Below are positions 44,110-52,790 of a DNA stretch of 64,000 bases, piece after piece; the stretch's first letter is position 1; every line of letters begins with the position of its first letter. The stretch spans positions 1-64,000 of the forward strand of contig CAMNTH010000002.1 in the NCBI GenBank assembly GCA_946557785.1, given 5' to 3'. A program made the translations under genes and the position numbers. Below the pieces are notes generated by a model. It saw only the letters and a list, made by a program, of their open reading frames with translations. It had not been told where the DNA came from and made no database searches. Source of the stretch: an uncultured Blautia sp. (GTDB taxonomy: Bacteria > Bacillota > Clostridia > Lachnospirales > Lachnospiraceae).

Positions 44110-45123
44110 ATGGCTAACATTATGGAACTGCACGCCGATGTGCCTGCCAGCCTGGAAGGAAATGTTTTTGGTCAGTTTGATGAGCATTTGAAACTGATTG
44201 AGCGGACATTAAATGTTACCCTTATTTCCAGGGACGGAGCTTTAAAGATTCTTGGAGCTGAGCAGAGCGCATCTCAGGCGAAGAAACTGATAGAAGAATT
44301 GATCACCCTTGCAAAAAGGGGCAACACCATTACAAAGCAAAATGTGAATTACGCCCTTTCCCTGGCGCTTGAGCAGCAGAGCCAGGTGCTCACGGAGATT
44401 GATAAAGATTTTATCTGCAATACGATCCAGGGCAGGCCAATTAAGCCCAAGACCCTTGGACAGAAAGCGTATGTGGAAGAAATCCGCAAGAAGATGATCG
44501 TATTCGGCGTAGGACCCGCCGGAACCGGAAAAACCTATCTTGCCATGGCTATGGCAGTTACGGCTTTTCGAAATGAGGAAGTGAGCAGGATCATTCTTAC
44601 AAGACCGGCTATTGAGGCCGGAGAGAAGCTGGGATTTTTGCCCGGGGATCTGCAGAGCAAGGTAGACCCCTATCTGCGGCCTCTTTATGATGCTCTTTAT
44701 CAGATCATGGGGGCAGACAGCTTTGCAAAGAATATGGAGAGAGGGTTGATTGAGGTTGCGCCTCTTGCCTATATGCGCGGACGTACCCTGGATAATGCCT
44801 TTATCATTCTGGATGAGGCGCAGAATACCACCCCTGCCCAGATGAAAATGTTCCTGACCCGTATTGGCTTTGGTTCAAAGGTGATCATTACGGGAGATGC
44901 TTCTCAGAAGGATCTTCCAAGAGACGCTGTGTCTGGTCTGGACGTAGCCCTGAAAGTTCTTAAAAAGATTGATGATATTGGATTCTGCCAGCTTACCAGC
45001 AAAGATGTTGTGCGTCATCCCCTGGTTCAGCAGATCGTGCAGGCATATGAAACCTATGAGAAAAAGCCAAAGTCGGCAGCTGCCCCAAGACGTAATAGCC
45101 GCCGCAGTAAGGAGAACCCATGA
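44110..45123 (+). CDS. phoH: PhoH-like ATPase
   Basis: A 337-aa protein: an N-terminal KH-like region (about 1-100) and a P-loop ATPase domain with Walker A FGVGPAGTGKTYLAMAM and Walker B FIILDEAQN, then IITGDASQKDLP. It is probably an RNA helicase-like factor paired with YbeY in rRNA metabolism. It overlaps ybeY by four bases (ATGA). Confidence 0.95.
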   Translation: MANIMELHADVPASLEGNVFGQFDEHLKLIERTLNVTLISRDGALKILGAEQSASQAKKLIEELITLAKRGNTITKQNVNYALSLALEQQSQVLTEIDKDFICNTIQGRPIKPKTLGQKAYVEEIRKKMIVFGVGPAGTGKTYLAMAMAVTAFRNEEVSRIILTRPAIEAGEKLGFLPGDLQSKVDPYLRPLYDALYQIMGADSFAKNMERGLIEVAPLAYMRGRTLDNAFIILDEAQNTTPAQMKMFLTRIGFGSKVIITGDASQKDLPRDAVSGLDVALKVLKKIDDIGFCQLTSKDVVRHPLVQQIVQAYETYEKKPKSAAAPRRNSRRSKENP

Positions 45124-45614
45124 CATTACAGTTTGAATGTGAAACAGACCTGGACCTTGGAATTGACTGTGCAAGCCTTGCAAGAGCGGTGGCAGAAAAG
45201 GTGCTAAGCATGGAGCAGTGCCCTTATGAAGCATCGGTAAATCTGGTATTGACAGATAATGAGGAGATTAAGCGGGTAAATACGGAGTTTCGCAACATCC
45301 TGGCTCCTACGGATGTACTGTCCTTTCCCATGATCCCCTTTGAGTCGCCTGGGGATTACAGTGTGGTGGAGGGCGAGGATTCCTATTTTGACCTGGATAC
45401 AGACGAGCTCCTTTTGGGAGACATTATGATTTCTGCAGAAAAGGCAGCAGCACAGGCAAAGGAATACGGGCACAGCGTAAAACGGGAATTCTGCTTTCTT
45501 GTGGCTCACAGTATGCTCCACCTTTTAGGATATGACCATATGACAAGGGATGAGGCTGCCGTTATGGAAAAGAAGCAGTCTGATGCATTGGAGGAACTGG
45601 GGATTACACGATAA
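45120..45614 (+). CDS. ybeY: Endoribonuclease YbeY
   Basis: A 164-aa zinc metalloprotein with the family motif HSMLHLLGYDH (HxxxHxxxxxH) near the C-terminus and NTEFRNILAPTDVLSFPM upstream. It processes 16S rRNA and takes part in ribosome quality control. It is coupled to phoH by overlap. Confidence 0.96.
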   Translation: MTLQFECETDLDLGIDCASLARAVAEKVLSMEQCPYEASVNLVLTDNEEIKRVNTEFRNILAPTDVLSFPMIPFESPGDYSVVEGEDSYFDLDTDELLLGDIMISAEKAAAQAKEYGHSVKREFCFLVAHSMLHLLGYDHMTRDEAAVMEKKQSDALEELGITR

Positions 45615-45666
45615 GGACAACTATGGTTTACACTGGAGCAGAACAACAATCACATAGGAGGTACTT

Positions 45667-46722
45667 ATGAGAAAAAGACATTTTGGAATTATATTGGCAG
45701 CAGCATTGATAGGAAGCAGTATATCCGGTTCTTTTGCTGTTTTTGCACAGGAGCAGTCTCTGGTACAGATGGAGCCTGCGGATCAAGGGGAAGGGACCCA
45801 GGAGACAGTACAAAGCTATCTTACAGGAGAACAGGTTTTGGCTTCCTTTGGAAGAAGAAGGCCAGTGGCAGTGATGCTTGGAAACAGCCAGACAGCCTGC
45901 CCCCAAAGCGGAATCGGCAATGCAGGCGTTGTCTACGAGGCTCCTGTGGAGGGAAATATGACAAGGCTTATGGGAATTTTTGAGAATTATGACTCCCTGG
46001 AGAAGATTGGGTCTGTTCGGAGCTGCCGTGATTATTATCTGTTTTATGCAAATGAATTTGATGCGGTTTACTCCCATTTCGGACAGGCTGCTTATGCACT
46101 GCCTTATCTGGATCAGCACCTGGTGGATAACCTTAACGGCCTGAATCTGGATGGAAGCGTGTATTTCCGTACAACGGACAGGCAGGCGCCCCACAATGCT
46201 TATGCAAGCGGTGCCACCCTTGCACAGGGAATCCAGTCCTTTGAATACCGTAAGGAATATAAGGACGGGTATACAGGACATTATCAGTTTGTGCAGGAGG
46301 GACAGGAGAACCTCTTAGAAGGAGGAAGCGCTGCGAATATTGTGCATCTGGACTGCTATGGGGATAACCGCCCGTGGTTTGAATATGATGGAAATACAAA
46401 GAAATACAATCGTTTTCAGTTTGGCGGCCCTCAGGTGGATGAATTAACAAAGGAGCAGCTTTCCGTTGATAATATTATTTTACAGTATTCCGATTACCGT
46501 GCATACGATGAGAACGGATACTTAAATATCAATGTGACATCCGGCGGAGCCGGGAAATATATTACCAGGGGAAAAGCCATAGACATTCGCTGGGAAAAGG
46601 ATTCTGAGTGGGGAATCACCCGTTATTATGATTCCAATGGTCAGGAAATCCAGTTAAATAAAGGAAAGACATGGGTAGGGATCGTTTTAAATGATAAAGC
46701 TGCTTCCGTAACTTACCAGTAG
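45667..46722 (+). CDS. DUF3048 (YerB-like) secreted protein
   Basis: A 351-aa exported protein with a signal peptide (about residues 1-27, ending FAVFAQ). The YerB-type domain has PVAVMLGNSQTACPQSGIGNAGVVYEAPVEG (blocks PVAVMLGN and GVVYEAPVEG), IGSVRSCRDYY and TDRQAPHNAYA. No lipobox Cys is visible, unlike Bacillus YerB. Function is unknown. AGGAGGT lies six bases before the ATG. Confidence 0.85.
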   Translation: MRKRHFGIILAAALIGSSISGSFAVFAQEQSLVQMEPADQGEGTQETVQSYLTGEQVLASFGRRRPVAVMLGNSQTACPQSGIGNAGVVYEAPVEGNMTRLMGIFENYDSLEKIGSVRSCRDYYLFYANEFDAVYSHFGQAAYALPYLDQHLVDNLNGLNLDGSVYFRTTDRQAPHNAYASGATLAQGIQSFEYRKEYKDGYTGHYQFVQEGQENLLEGGSAANIVHLDCYGDNRPWFEYDGNTKKYNRFQFGGPQVDELTKEQLSVDNIILQYSDYRAYDENGYLNINVTSGGAGKYITRGKAIDIRWEKDSEWGITRYYDSNGQEIQLNKGKTWVGIVLNDKAASVTYQ

Positions 46723-46745
46723 GATTTCCGTATAAAGTAATGATG

Positions 46746-46831
46746 AACGCTGATACTATAGAAAAGAACCGCAGCTTTTAGCTGCAAAGGAGCGTGTACC
46801 AATGCGAAAATTTTTCTATAGTATCAGTGTT
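46746..46831 (+). promoter_or_regulatory. Long inverted repeat enclosing a ribosome-binding site and start codon
   Basis: CTGATACTATAGAAAA (46750-46765) is the exact reverse complement of TTTTCTATAGTATCAG (46812-46827). Pairing extends to about 20 bp with AACG/TGTT (one G-U). Between the arms lie an inner GCAGC/GCTGC hairpin (46771-46785), the AAAGGAG site and the ATG at 46802; the right arm is coding sequence. Confidence 0.8.
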
Positions 46832-47227
46832 ATTTTATTTCTGGGACTTTTGACTTTCGGATATTATGAAACCTATCGTCTGGCAGATATGCGAGACCGT
46901 ATCTGGCTGATGGAGAATGCGAAAACAAAACAGGGCGCCCGGGCAGAGGAGGGAGATTCTTCCAAATTGGTATTTGGGGAGACAGAGCTTCCAGGAGCTG
47001 CTGTTATGGCGAACGGAAGCAGGGAAGAAAAAGGTTATGGAATTTATTATCTTACAGAACAGGAGGGCTATGTGCAGGTGTGCCTTTCTGATAAAAAGAC
47101 AATTTTTGAAAATACCTGTATTCGTATAGAAACTCTTCCGAAAGGGCTTCAGGAGGAAATACGGAGCGGAAAATATTTAAAGGATCAGCAGGAGCTTTAC
47201 AGCTTTCTGGAAAATTATTCCAGCTAG
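46802..47227 (+). CDS. BofC-like membrane-anchored protein
   Basis: A 141-aa protein with an N-terminal membrane anchor (residues 5-22). The C-terminal domain (EGYVQVCLSDKKTIFENTCI in part, LPKGLQEEIRSGKYL) resembles the C-terminal domain of BofC, which controls forespore-to-mother-cell signalling in Bacillus. It may act in sporulation checkpoints (inference). AAAGGAG precedes the ATG within a large inverted repeat that could control translation. Confidence 0.7.
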   Translation: MRKFFYSISVILFLGLLTFGYYETYRLADMRDRIWLMENAKTKQGARAEEGDSSKLVFGETELPGAAVMANGSREEKGYGIYYLTEQEGYVQVCLSDKKTIFENTCIRIETLPKGLQEEIRSGKYLKDQQELYSFLENYSS

Positions 47228-47261
47228 GTATGAGACGTACTGAGAAAATTTCGGAAAAGAA

Positions 47262-47290
47262 TAGACGAACGAAAAAAAATGTTGTAAGAT
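47262..47290 (+). promoter_or_regulatory. Possible promoter of proB
   Basis: TAGACG (47262-47267), 17 bp, TAAGAT (47285-47290): spacing is ideal, but both boxes are imperfect. Confidence 0.35.
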
Positions 47291-47327
47291 AGTTCGAGTG
47301 AAGAAAATAATGGAGTGGCAAAAAATC

Positions 47328-48173
47328 ATGGACTATCGTGAACGACTAAAAGATAAAAAGAGAATTGTAATTAAAATAGGTACTTCCTCATTGACCCATG
47401 CGGAAACAGGAAGGCTGAACCTTCGGAAACTGGAGGTTCTGGTAAGGGAGATCAGTGACCTGCATAACCAGGGGAAGGACATTGTACTGGTATCCTCAGG
47501 AGCCATCGGCGTGGGTGCGGCAGCCCTTGGACTGGAAGGCAAGCCTGCAGAGCTGGAAAAAAAGCAGGCATGTGCCGCTGTGGGGCAGGCAAGGCTGATG
47601 ATGATCTATCAGAAGCTTTTTGCAGAATATAATCAGACGGCAGCACAGATTCTTATGACGAAAAATACAATGGTAAATAACCTGAACAGAAAAAATGCAA
47701 AGAATACCTTTGAGGAGCTTTTGAAGGTCGGAGCCATTCCCATTGTAAATGAGAATGACTCTGTATCTACATACGAGATTCAGTTTGGCGATAATGATAC
47801 GCTCTCTGCTGTGGTAGCTGCACTTATCGGGGCGGATCTTTTGATCCTTCTTTCTGATATAGACGGATTATTTACGGATGACCCTAATCAACATCCGGAC
47901 GCCAGGTTTATTGATGTGGTGGAAGCTTTGGATGAACACCTTCTCCATATGGGAAAGGCGTCAACAGGAAGCAAGGTTGGCACAGGGGGCATGGCTACGA
48001 AGCTGACGGCTGCAGAGATTGCAACGGCAGCAGGGACTGATATGGTGATCGCCAATGGGGAAGACTTCCATGTGATTCATAAAATTGCCGAGGGCCGCAG
48101 GTATGGTACGCTTTTTGTTGCCCAGGCAAAAGAGGAATTTTATCTTATTGACTATATAGAGAAGCTATTATAA
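47328..48173 (+). CDS. proB: Glutamate 5-kinase
   Basis: About 281 aa of the amino-acid kinase fold: RIVIKIGTSSL, VLVSSGAIGVGAAALGL, PIVNENDSVS, FGDNDTLSAVVAALIGADLLILLSDIDGL (in parts) and GTGGMATKLTAAEIA. It carries out the first step of proline synthesis. The PUA domain of longer ProB proteins is absent. Alternative starts are ATG 47310 and GTG 47298. The usual partner proA is not in this window. Confidence 0.92.
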   Translation: MDYRERLKDKKRIVIKIGTSSLTHAETGRLNLRKLEVLVREISDLHNQGKDIVLVSSGAIGVGAAALGLEGKPAELEKKQACAAVGQARLMMIYQKLFAEYNQTAAQILMTKNTMVNNLNRKNAKNTFEELLKVGAIPIVNENDSVSTYEIQFGDNDTLSAVVAALIGADLLILLSDIDGLFTDDPNQHPDARFIDVVEALDEHLLHMGKASTGSKVGTGGMATKLTAAEIATAAGTDMVIANGEDFHVIHKIAEGRRYGTLFVAQAKEEFYLIDYIEKLL

Positions 48174-48189
48174 GGAGCAGGAAGAAAAA

Positions 48190-48411
48190 ATGGAGAATGG
48201 GAAGATTGAAAGGATTAATGCTCTTGCCCGTAAATCCAAGAGCGCAGGACTGACAGAAGAAGAAAAGAAAGAACAGGCTGCCCTTCGCAGGGAATTTATT
48301 GCCGATATCCGGAAGAACGTCCGGGCACAGCTTGATAACGTCAGTATTCAGGAAGAGGATGGAAGCATAACGAATCTGGGAGAAAAATATGGAAACAAAG
48401 AAAGACATTAG
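48190..48411 (+). CDS. DUF896 (YnzC-type) small protein
   Basis: A 73-aa helical charged protein: IERINALARKSKSAGLTEEE, then AALRREFIADIRKNVRAQLDN. The family is associated with SOS or spore-related expression in Bacillus, and its activity is unclear. It overlaps the next gene by 23 bases. Confidence 0.9.
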   Translation: MENGKIERINALARKSKSAGLTEEEKKEQAALRREFIADIRKNVRAQLDNVSIQEEDGSITNLGEKYGNKERH

Positions 48412-48955
48412 GAAAAAAATTTTTGCTGCAAGAAAAGAGTGTACAGATAGGGAGATCCAGGCGTGGAGCAAGGATATCACCAAACGAGTGATTTCCCTTC
48501 CTGCATTTAAGAAAGCACAGCGGATCCTGGCATATGCAGATTACAACCATGAGGTGATCACGAGGTATCTTATAGAAGAAGCGTGGAACGCCGGGAAGGA
48601 AGTGGCAGTCCCGAAGGTGGCCGGTCAGGATATGGTGTTTTACCGCCTGAAAGATTTCGGACAGTTAAAGCCCGGATATTATGGCATTCCCGAACCGGAA
48701 GAAGGAGAAAGGGTGGAATGGAATGAGGCCCTTATGATTATGCCGGGGGTTGCATTTGACAGGGATAATCACAGGGTTGGGTACGGAGGCGGTTTTTATG
48801 ACCGTTTTCTGGAAAAATATCCTTTTTTGGAGCGTGTGGCAGTGGCATTTGATTTCCAGATTCTGCCTGAAGTGCCCACAGAACCTACCGATATATTTCC
48901 GCAGATCATTGTTACGGAAAAGGAAACATTTTATCTGAATATGAATGAGCTGTAA
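48389..48955 (+). CDS. 5-formyltetrahydrofolate cyclo-ligase
   Basis: A 188-aa enzyme that converts 5-formyl-THF to 5,10-methenyl-THF with ATP. The signature VGYGGGFYDRFLEKYP and the N-terminal KKDIRKKIFAARK basic region are typical. The start lies inside the DUF896 gene, indicating coupling. Confidence 0.93.
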   Translation: METKKDIRKKIFAARKECTDREIQAWSKDITKRVISLPAFKKAQRILAYADYNHEVITRYLIEEAWNAGKEVAVPKVAGQDMVFYRLKDFGQLKPGYYGIPEPEEGERVEWNEALMIMPGVAFDRDNHRVGYGGGFYDRFLEKYPFLERVAVAFDFQILPEVPTEPTDIFPQIIVTEKETFYLNMNEL

Positions 48956-48972
48956 GAAGAATCCAGGAAGGT

Positions 48973-49002
48973 TTGACTTTTTTGCAGGATTTGTGCTATA
49001 CT
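48973..49002 (+). promoter_or_regulatory. Promoter of the surface-protein gene
   Basis: TTGACT (48973-48978), an 18-bp spacer, TATACT (48997-49002), about 50 bases before the start codon. Confidence 0.65.
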
Positions 49003-49055
49003 GATTCTATATTTCGAAAAACTTTTTAATGCTCGTTTTACGGGGAGGATTTAAA

Positions 49056-51635
49056 ATGAGAAAAAAACAAGTACTTGCATTGCTTTTATCAGGAGCTTTG
49101 ACAGTGAGTCTGGCACCGGCTGCTGCTTATGCTGCAGAAGATGTCAGCACATTATCTATAGATGCAGAACAGGCTGCGGTTTTTGACGGAGGAGAAGGAG
49201 CTTTGGAGGAATCCATACCTGAGGCTTCGGAATCTGAGCCGTCGTCAGATCCTACAGATACGCCGTCAGAGCCTGCGGAGACACCGGAAGCGGATCCCAC
49301 AGATACACCACCTGCTGTGCCTCCTACGGAGACACCGGAAGCGGAACCTACGGACACACCTGCTGCAGAGCCTACAGACACACCTGCTGTGTCTCCTACG
49401 GAGACACCGATAGAGACACCTTCTGTAACTCCGGAAATAAGCCTTCCGGCAGAGCCGACACAGACGCCCGTACCGTCACCTACAGAAGTGCCCACAGGTG
49501 CCTTTGTTATGGGAAATAAGTCCTATGCTACCTTAACGGAAGCAATTATCGCTTCCCAGGCTGTGCCTGGCCCTGGCGAAAAGGCAGACATTATTTACAT
49601 AAATGAGGACATGGAGATCGACGGCAATTCCGTGATTTCTGTCCCTGCAGGCAAGAATATTGTGATCGCTGCCCCTGTAGGCAAGACGATCAATATTACC
49701 AGAAAAGCCGGATATACAGGCAATATGATCGAGGTGAAGGGCGGTAACCTTCAGCTTGGATACAGTGACGTTAGTAACGATGGCAATGACGTTTTTGGTA
49801 CCCTTGCTATTAACGGAAAGGGAGACGGAAGCACTTCTTCCGGTTCCATTGTCTCTGTAACAGAAGAAGGATGGCTTGGTCTTGTGAATGTTGTATTGAC
49901 AGGAAATACAACAAGCGGAAACGGCGGTGCAGTAAATTGTACCTCTGGTACGGTGAGCATTTCCGGCGGCAGCATTACAGGAAATGCAGCTTTGGGACAG
50001 GGCGGAGCAATTTACAGCGAGTCTACCATATATGTTGGAGGAAACGTGAACATCAGCCAAAATACAGGTGCTGCAGGTTTGGATAACATTACCCTGAATA
50101 ACACAGCTGATGAAACCAATCCGGATTTAACGGCAGTGGTAAATGTTTTTGCACCTTTATCCGGTTCTTCCATCGGCTTAAAACTGGTTAATCCTGCAGC
50201 TGGAATCCCGGCAGTTGTAATTTCCTATGAAGAAGAAGGAAAGAAACCGGAGGAAATCCTGGCAGGGGCTTTAGGGCAGTTTACGTATGAAGACAGCAAA
50301 TTTGCTTTTGATGAAACAGGTGCTTTGAAGTCTACAGAGGTGCCGCCTGTGGAAAAATTGGAATTAACATTGAAAAATGACCCGAAGTGGCTGAGCACGA
50401 ATCGTGTGGAAGTTTGTGGGATTTCTACGAAGGCTGGAGAAGCCTATATTAAAATTGTAAAGAAAGGATCAAAAGCCCCAACAGCAAAGGAGATTATTGC
50501 TGCTAATCAGACACTGAAAGGCGGAGTAAAAGCAAATACGGAATTTAAATTTGACCATACATTTTCAAGAACAGAAAAAGAAGAAGTGGGTTCCGATGCA
50601 GTGAGCGTATATATCTGCGTTAAGGATGCAGAAGGAAATACTGCAGTATCCTCCGTTGATATGAATGTAACGGCACGACCTCCGAAAGTAACAGGGGTAT
50701 CCGCCGGTACAGGCTGGACAGGCCATAACTCTGCAAATGTTGTTTGTGTATCTGATAAGGCAGGAAGCTATTATTGGGGATGGTCCGTACGTTCTGGTGA
50801 GTCTACATCTGCTTCCAGCAAGGTACCGGAGATTGATTTCTCAGCGACTGGCATTCCGGTAGCTGCAAATAAAAATTTTACCGTATTTGCCAATGATCTG
50901 GATCCGGATCATCCCATTGATATTTATGTTTATGTAAAGGGAGAAGACGGAAGTATTTCCACTCCTGTTGTTGCAAAAATGAATGAAGCCAATCGTCCTC
51001 CTGCGATTTCGCCTACAGCAACACCTCCGCGTCAGCCGGTGAATCCCTCAGTGAGCGAGAGCAAGGTTACTGGTTTGGAAAATCCGCTGGAGTTTTATCC
51101 AAACACCTTCTATGAGTTCACAGTAATTGGTGCAGGAACACAGAACAGTAATCCGGTTGAGGGCGATACCAGATGGGTGCCGTTATACTGGAGCATGTCA
51201 TCTAATCCTTCTGACAAAGATAAACATAGTTCCTGGAAGATCGGAGCAGCAGGCGGCATTAAAAATGCAGGTACCTATAACATGTATATCTTCTTCCGTC
51301 AGGATCGTTACAACGGAAGAGAGTGGCAGCCTACAGACAGTATCGTATCCCAGGTTTACCAGTTTATGTCAGCTGCAATTGACTATTCCCTGTCTCCGAC
51401 GCCAACCGTTATTCCGGGAACTTACGGGTATGATGAGAATGGTAATCCGGTTGATGAATACGGTAATCCTATCATTAGAGATGGTGATGACGAGGAAGAT
51501 ACCGGTTCTACGACTGCAGGCGGAGCTGATACGTCAGATGAATCTCCTATTGGAACCATGAGTATGCTTGCGGTATTATCCCTTCTTGCAGGAGGCTATG
51601 TCATTACCAGAAAACGTAAAAAAGTAACAGAATAA
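49056..51635 (+). CDS. Pro/Thr-rich surface protein with beta-helix region
   Basis: About 859 aa. The signal peptide (residues ~1-28, ending AAAYAAED) precedes a stalk of Glu/Pro/Thr repeats (about 55-140, units like TETPEAEPTDTP). A right-handed beta-helix-like part follows (about 170-330; GGAVNCTSGTVSISGGSITG), then all-beta modules (about 430-800) and a C-terminal anchor: hydrophobic helix plus RKRKKVTE. The sorting region reads DTSDESPIGT instead of LPXTG, so the anchor may use a different sortase or be a membrane anchor. GGGGAGGA precedes the ATG. Likely an adhesin or wall-exposed protein. Confidence 0.82.
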   Translation: MRKKQVLALLLSGALTVSLAPAAAYAAEDVSTLSIDAEQAAVFDGGEGALEESIPEASESEPSSDPTDTPSEPAETPEADPTDTPPAVPPTETPEAEPTDTPAAEPTDTPAVSPTETPIETPSVTPEISLPAEPTQTPVPSPTEVPTGAFVMGNKSYATLTEAIIASQAVPGPGEKADIIYINEDMEIDGNSVISVPAGKNIVIAAPVGKTINITRKAGYTGNMIEVKGGNLQLGYSDVSNDGNDVFGTLAINGKGDGSTSSGSIVSVTEEGWLGLVNVVLTGNTTSGNGGAVNCTSGTVSISGGSITGNAALGQGGAIYSESTIYVGGNVNISQNTGAAGLDNITLNNTADETNPDLTAVVNVFAPLSGSSIGLKLVNPAAGIPAVVISYEEEGKKPEEILAGALGQFTYEDSKFAFDETGALKSTEVPPVEKLELTLKNDPKWLSTNRVEVCGISTKAGEAYIKIVKKGSKAPTAKEIIAANQTLKGGVKANTEFKFDHTFSRTEKEEVGSDAVSVYICVKDAEGNTAVSSVDMNVTARPPKVTGVSAGTGWTGHNSANVVCVSDKAGSYYWGWSVRSGESTSASSKVPEIDFSATGIPVAANKNFTVFANDLDPDHPIDIYVYVKGEDGSISTPVVAKMNEANRPPAISPTATPPRQPVNPSVSESKVTGLENPLEFYPNTFYEFTVIGAGTQNSNPVEGDTRWVPLYWSMSSNPSDKDKHSSWKIGAAGGIKNAGTYNMYIFFRQDRYNGREWQPTDSIVSQVYQFMSAAIDYSLSPTPTVIPGTYGYDENGNPVDEYGNPIIRDGDDEEDTGSTTAGGADTSDESPIGTMSMLAVLSLLAGGYVITRKRKKVTE
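49224..49440 (+). repeat. Tandem repeat coding the Pro/Thr stalk
   Basis: Short imperfect tandem units (ACAGAYACACC and CCTACGGAGACACCGG types) encode the ETP/TDTP stalk; such tracts change length readily between strains. Confidence 0.7.
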
Positions 51636-51645
51636 AGAAATCCCA

Positions 51646-51675
51646 AGAGACAGGTCTGATAGCCTGTCTCTTTTC
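51646..51675 (+). terminator. Intrinsic terminator of the surface-protein gene
   Basis: AGAGACAGG (51646-51654) and CCTGTCTCT (51663-51671) form a perfect 9-bp stem followed by TTTTC. Confidence 0.85.
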
Positions 51676-51722
51676 ATATACTAGTCCTGTAGTGATAGAA
51701 AATAAGGGGGAGGCGTTCCTGG

Positions 51723-52631
51723 ATGGTGATGACAGAACCGCTTACCTATGAGAAGATTTATTATACACTTTGGGAAATAGGGCAGCGTTACAGCGGATTT
51801 ACTCAGTTTCGGGTAATCGGCAAAAGCCATGATGACCGTATGATTCCCATGCTGGAGATGGGAAAAGGAAGCGATGCCGTATTTTGTATTGCCGGGCTGG
51901 ATGGCTGTGACAGATGGATGCCTGCCTGTTTTGTGCAGATGATCCAGGAGTACTGCAGGGCTTATGAGTGTGGCTGGGAATTGGACGAGGAATACCATGT
52001 GCAAAAGCTTCTGGATGAAGTGAGGATCTGCTTTATTCCGGTGGTGAATCCGGATGGATATGAAATTTGTGAAAAGGGTTTTGGAACTGTCCGGAATCCT
52101 ATCTACAGGCAGATGCTGCGCATGATGGAATGGGACTCCGCGGATTTTGTTTATAATGCAAGGGGAATGGATATCCGCCGGAATTTTCCAACAAGCTACT
52201 GTGCAAGGGAGAAGATCCATCAGGAGCCTGCCAGCGAAAATGAGACAAAGGCGCTGATCCGGATATTCCAAGAATATAAAAGTGCAGGATTATTGTCTTT
52301 CTGTCATCTTGGGAAACGGATCGTTTATTTTAGGCAGCCCCAGGCTTTTTCCTATAACCAGCGCAGCTACCGTCTGGCGCGCCATCTGCAGAAGAGAACC
52401 TGTTACCGCCTGGAGCGGTTTGCCTATGAAGCCGGGGAGAAAGGGAAGGAAATACGAAGCCGGGAGAGCGGGACGCCTGAACAGTTTTATGCGGAAATTA
52501 CAAAGCAGCCGGCATTGATGATCGAAACGCCGGATTTTGGAAGAGACATTGAAAAGGAGAATGCCTTAAAGCAGGATTATGAGGAAATTCATACACTTCC
52601 TCTGGAATATGTTTTTTCTTTATATCATTAA
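51723..52631 (+). CDS. M14 carboxypeptidase-fold protein with altered zinc site
   Basis: A 302-aa protein with M14 landmarks: IPVVNPDGYEI, RGMDIRRNFP and a conserved Glu in MIETPDFG. The HxxE zinc motif is replaced by Asp60 and Asp63 (AGLDGCDRW). The third ligand His aligns with Cys in LSFCHLG, with a His next to it. It has no signal peptide. It may bind another metal, act differently or be a pseudoenzyme. GGGGGAGG lies nine bases before the ATG. Confidence 0.75.
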   Translation: MVMTEPLTYEKIYYTLWEIGQRYSGFTQFRVIGKSHDDRMIPMLEMGKGSDAVFCIAGLDGCDRWMPACFVQMIQEYCRAYECGWELDEEYHVQKLLDEVRICFIPVVNPDGYEICEKGFGTVRNPIYRQMLRMMEWDSADFVYNARGMDIRRNFPTSYCAREKIHQEPASENETKALIRIFQEYKSAGLLSFCHLGKRIVYFRQPQAFSYNQRSYRLARHLQKRTCYRLERFAYEAGEKGKEIRSRESGTPEQFYAEITKQPALMIETPDFGRDIEKENALKQDYEEIHTLPLEYVFSLYH

Positions 52632-52640
52632 AAGTTCTTC

Positions 52641-52679
52641 TTGACATTTGTTCTGTACAGTGATAAAGTACAAAACGAG
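52641..52679 (+). promoter_or_regulatory. Promoter of the symporter gene with overlapping inverted repeat
   Basis: TTGACA (52641-52646), 17 bp, TAAAGT (52664-52669). TTTGTTCTGTAC (52647-52658) and GTACAAAACGAG (52668-52679) form an imperfect inverted repeat (9 of 12) spanning the spacer and -10 box, a possible repressor site. Confidence 0.55.
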
Positions 52680-52697
52680 TAAAGGGACACAGCATTG

Positions 52698-52790
52698 ATG
52701 AGAAAAGTGACGGGGATATGGAGTTTCAAAGAGTTGCTTTCTGCTCATCTGCTGTGTCTGGTTTTATTATTAAGGAGGAAATTGAGATGA
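52698..52790 (+). CDS. Possible 30-aa leader peptide overlapping the symporter start
   Basis: An ATG at 52698, with AAAGGG 11 bases upstream, opens a 30-codon frame (MRKVTGIWSFKELLSAHLLC, then a Leu/Arg-rich end). Its TGA overlaps the symporter ATG (ATGA), and the symporter's AAGGAGG lies in its last codons. It could couple or attenuate translation, but may be chance. Confidence 0.3.
   Translation: MRKVTGIWSFKELLSAHLLCLVLLLRRKLR

Noticed and set aside
49127-49495. Minus-strand frame encoding GVSVGSA repeats
   Set aside because: It is the mirror of the Pro/Thr tandem repeat in the surface-protein gene; regular composition keeps it open.
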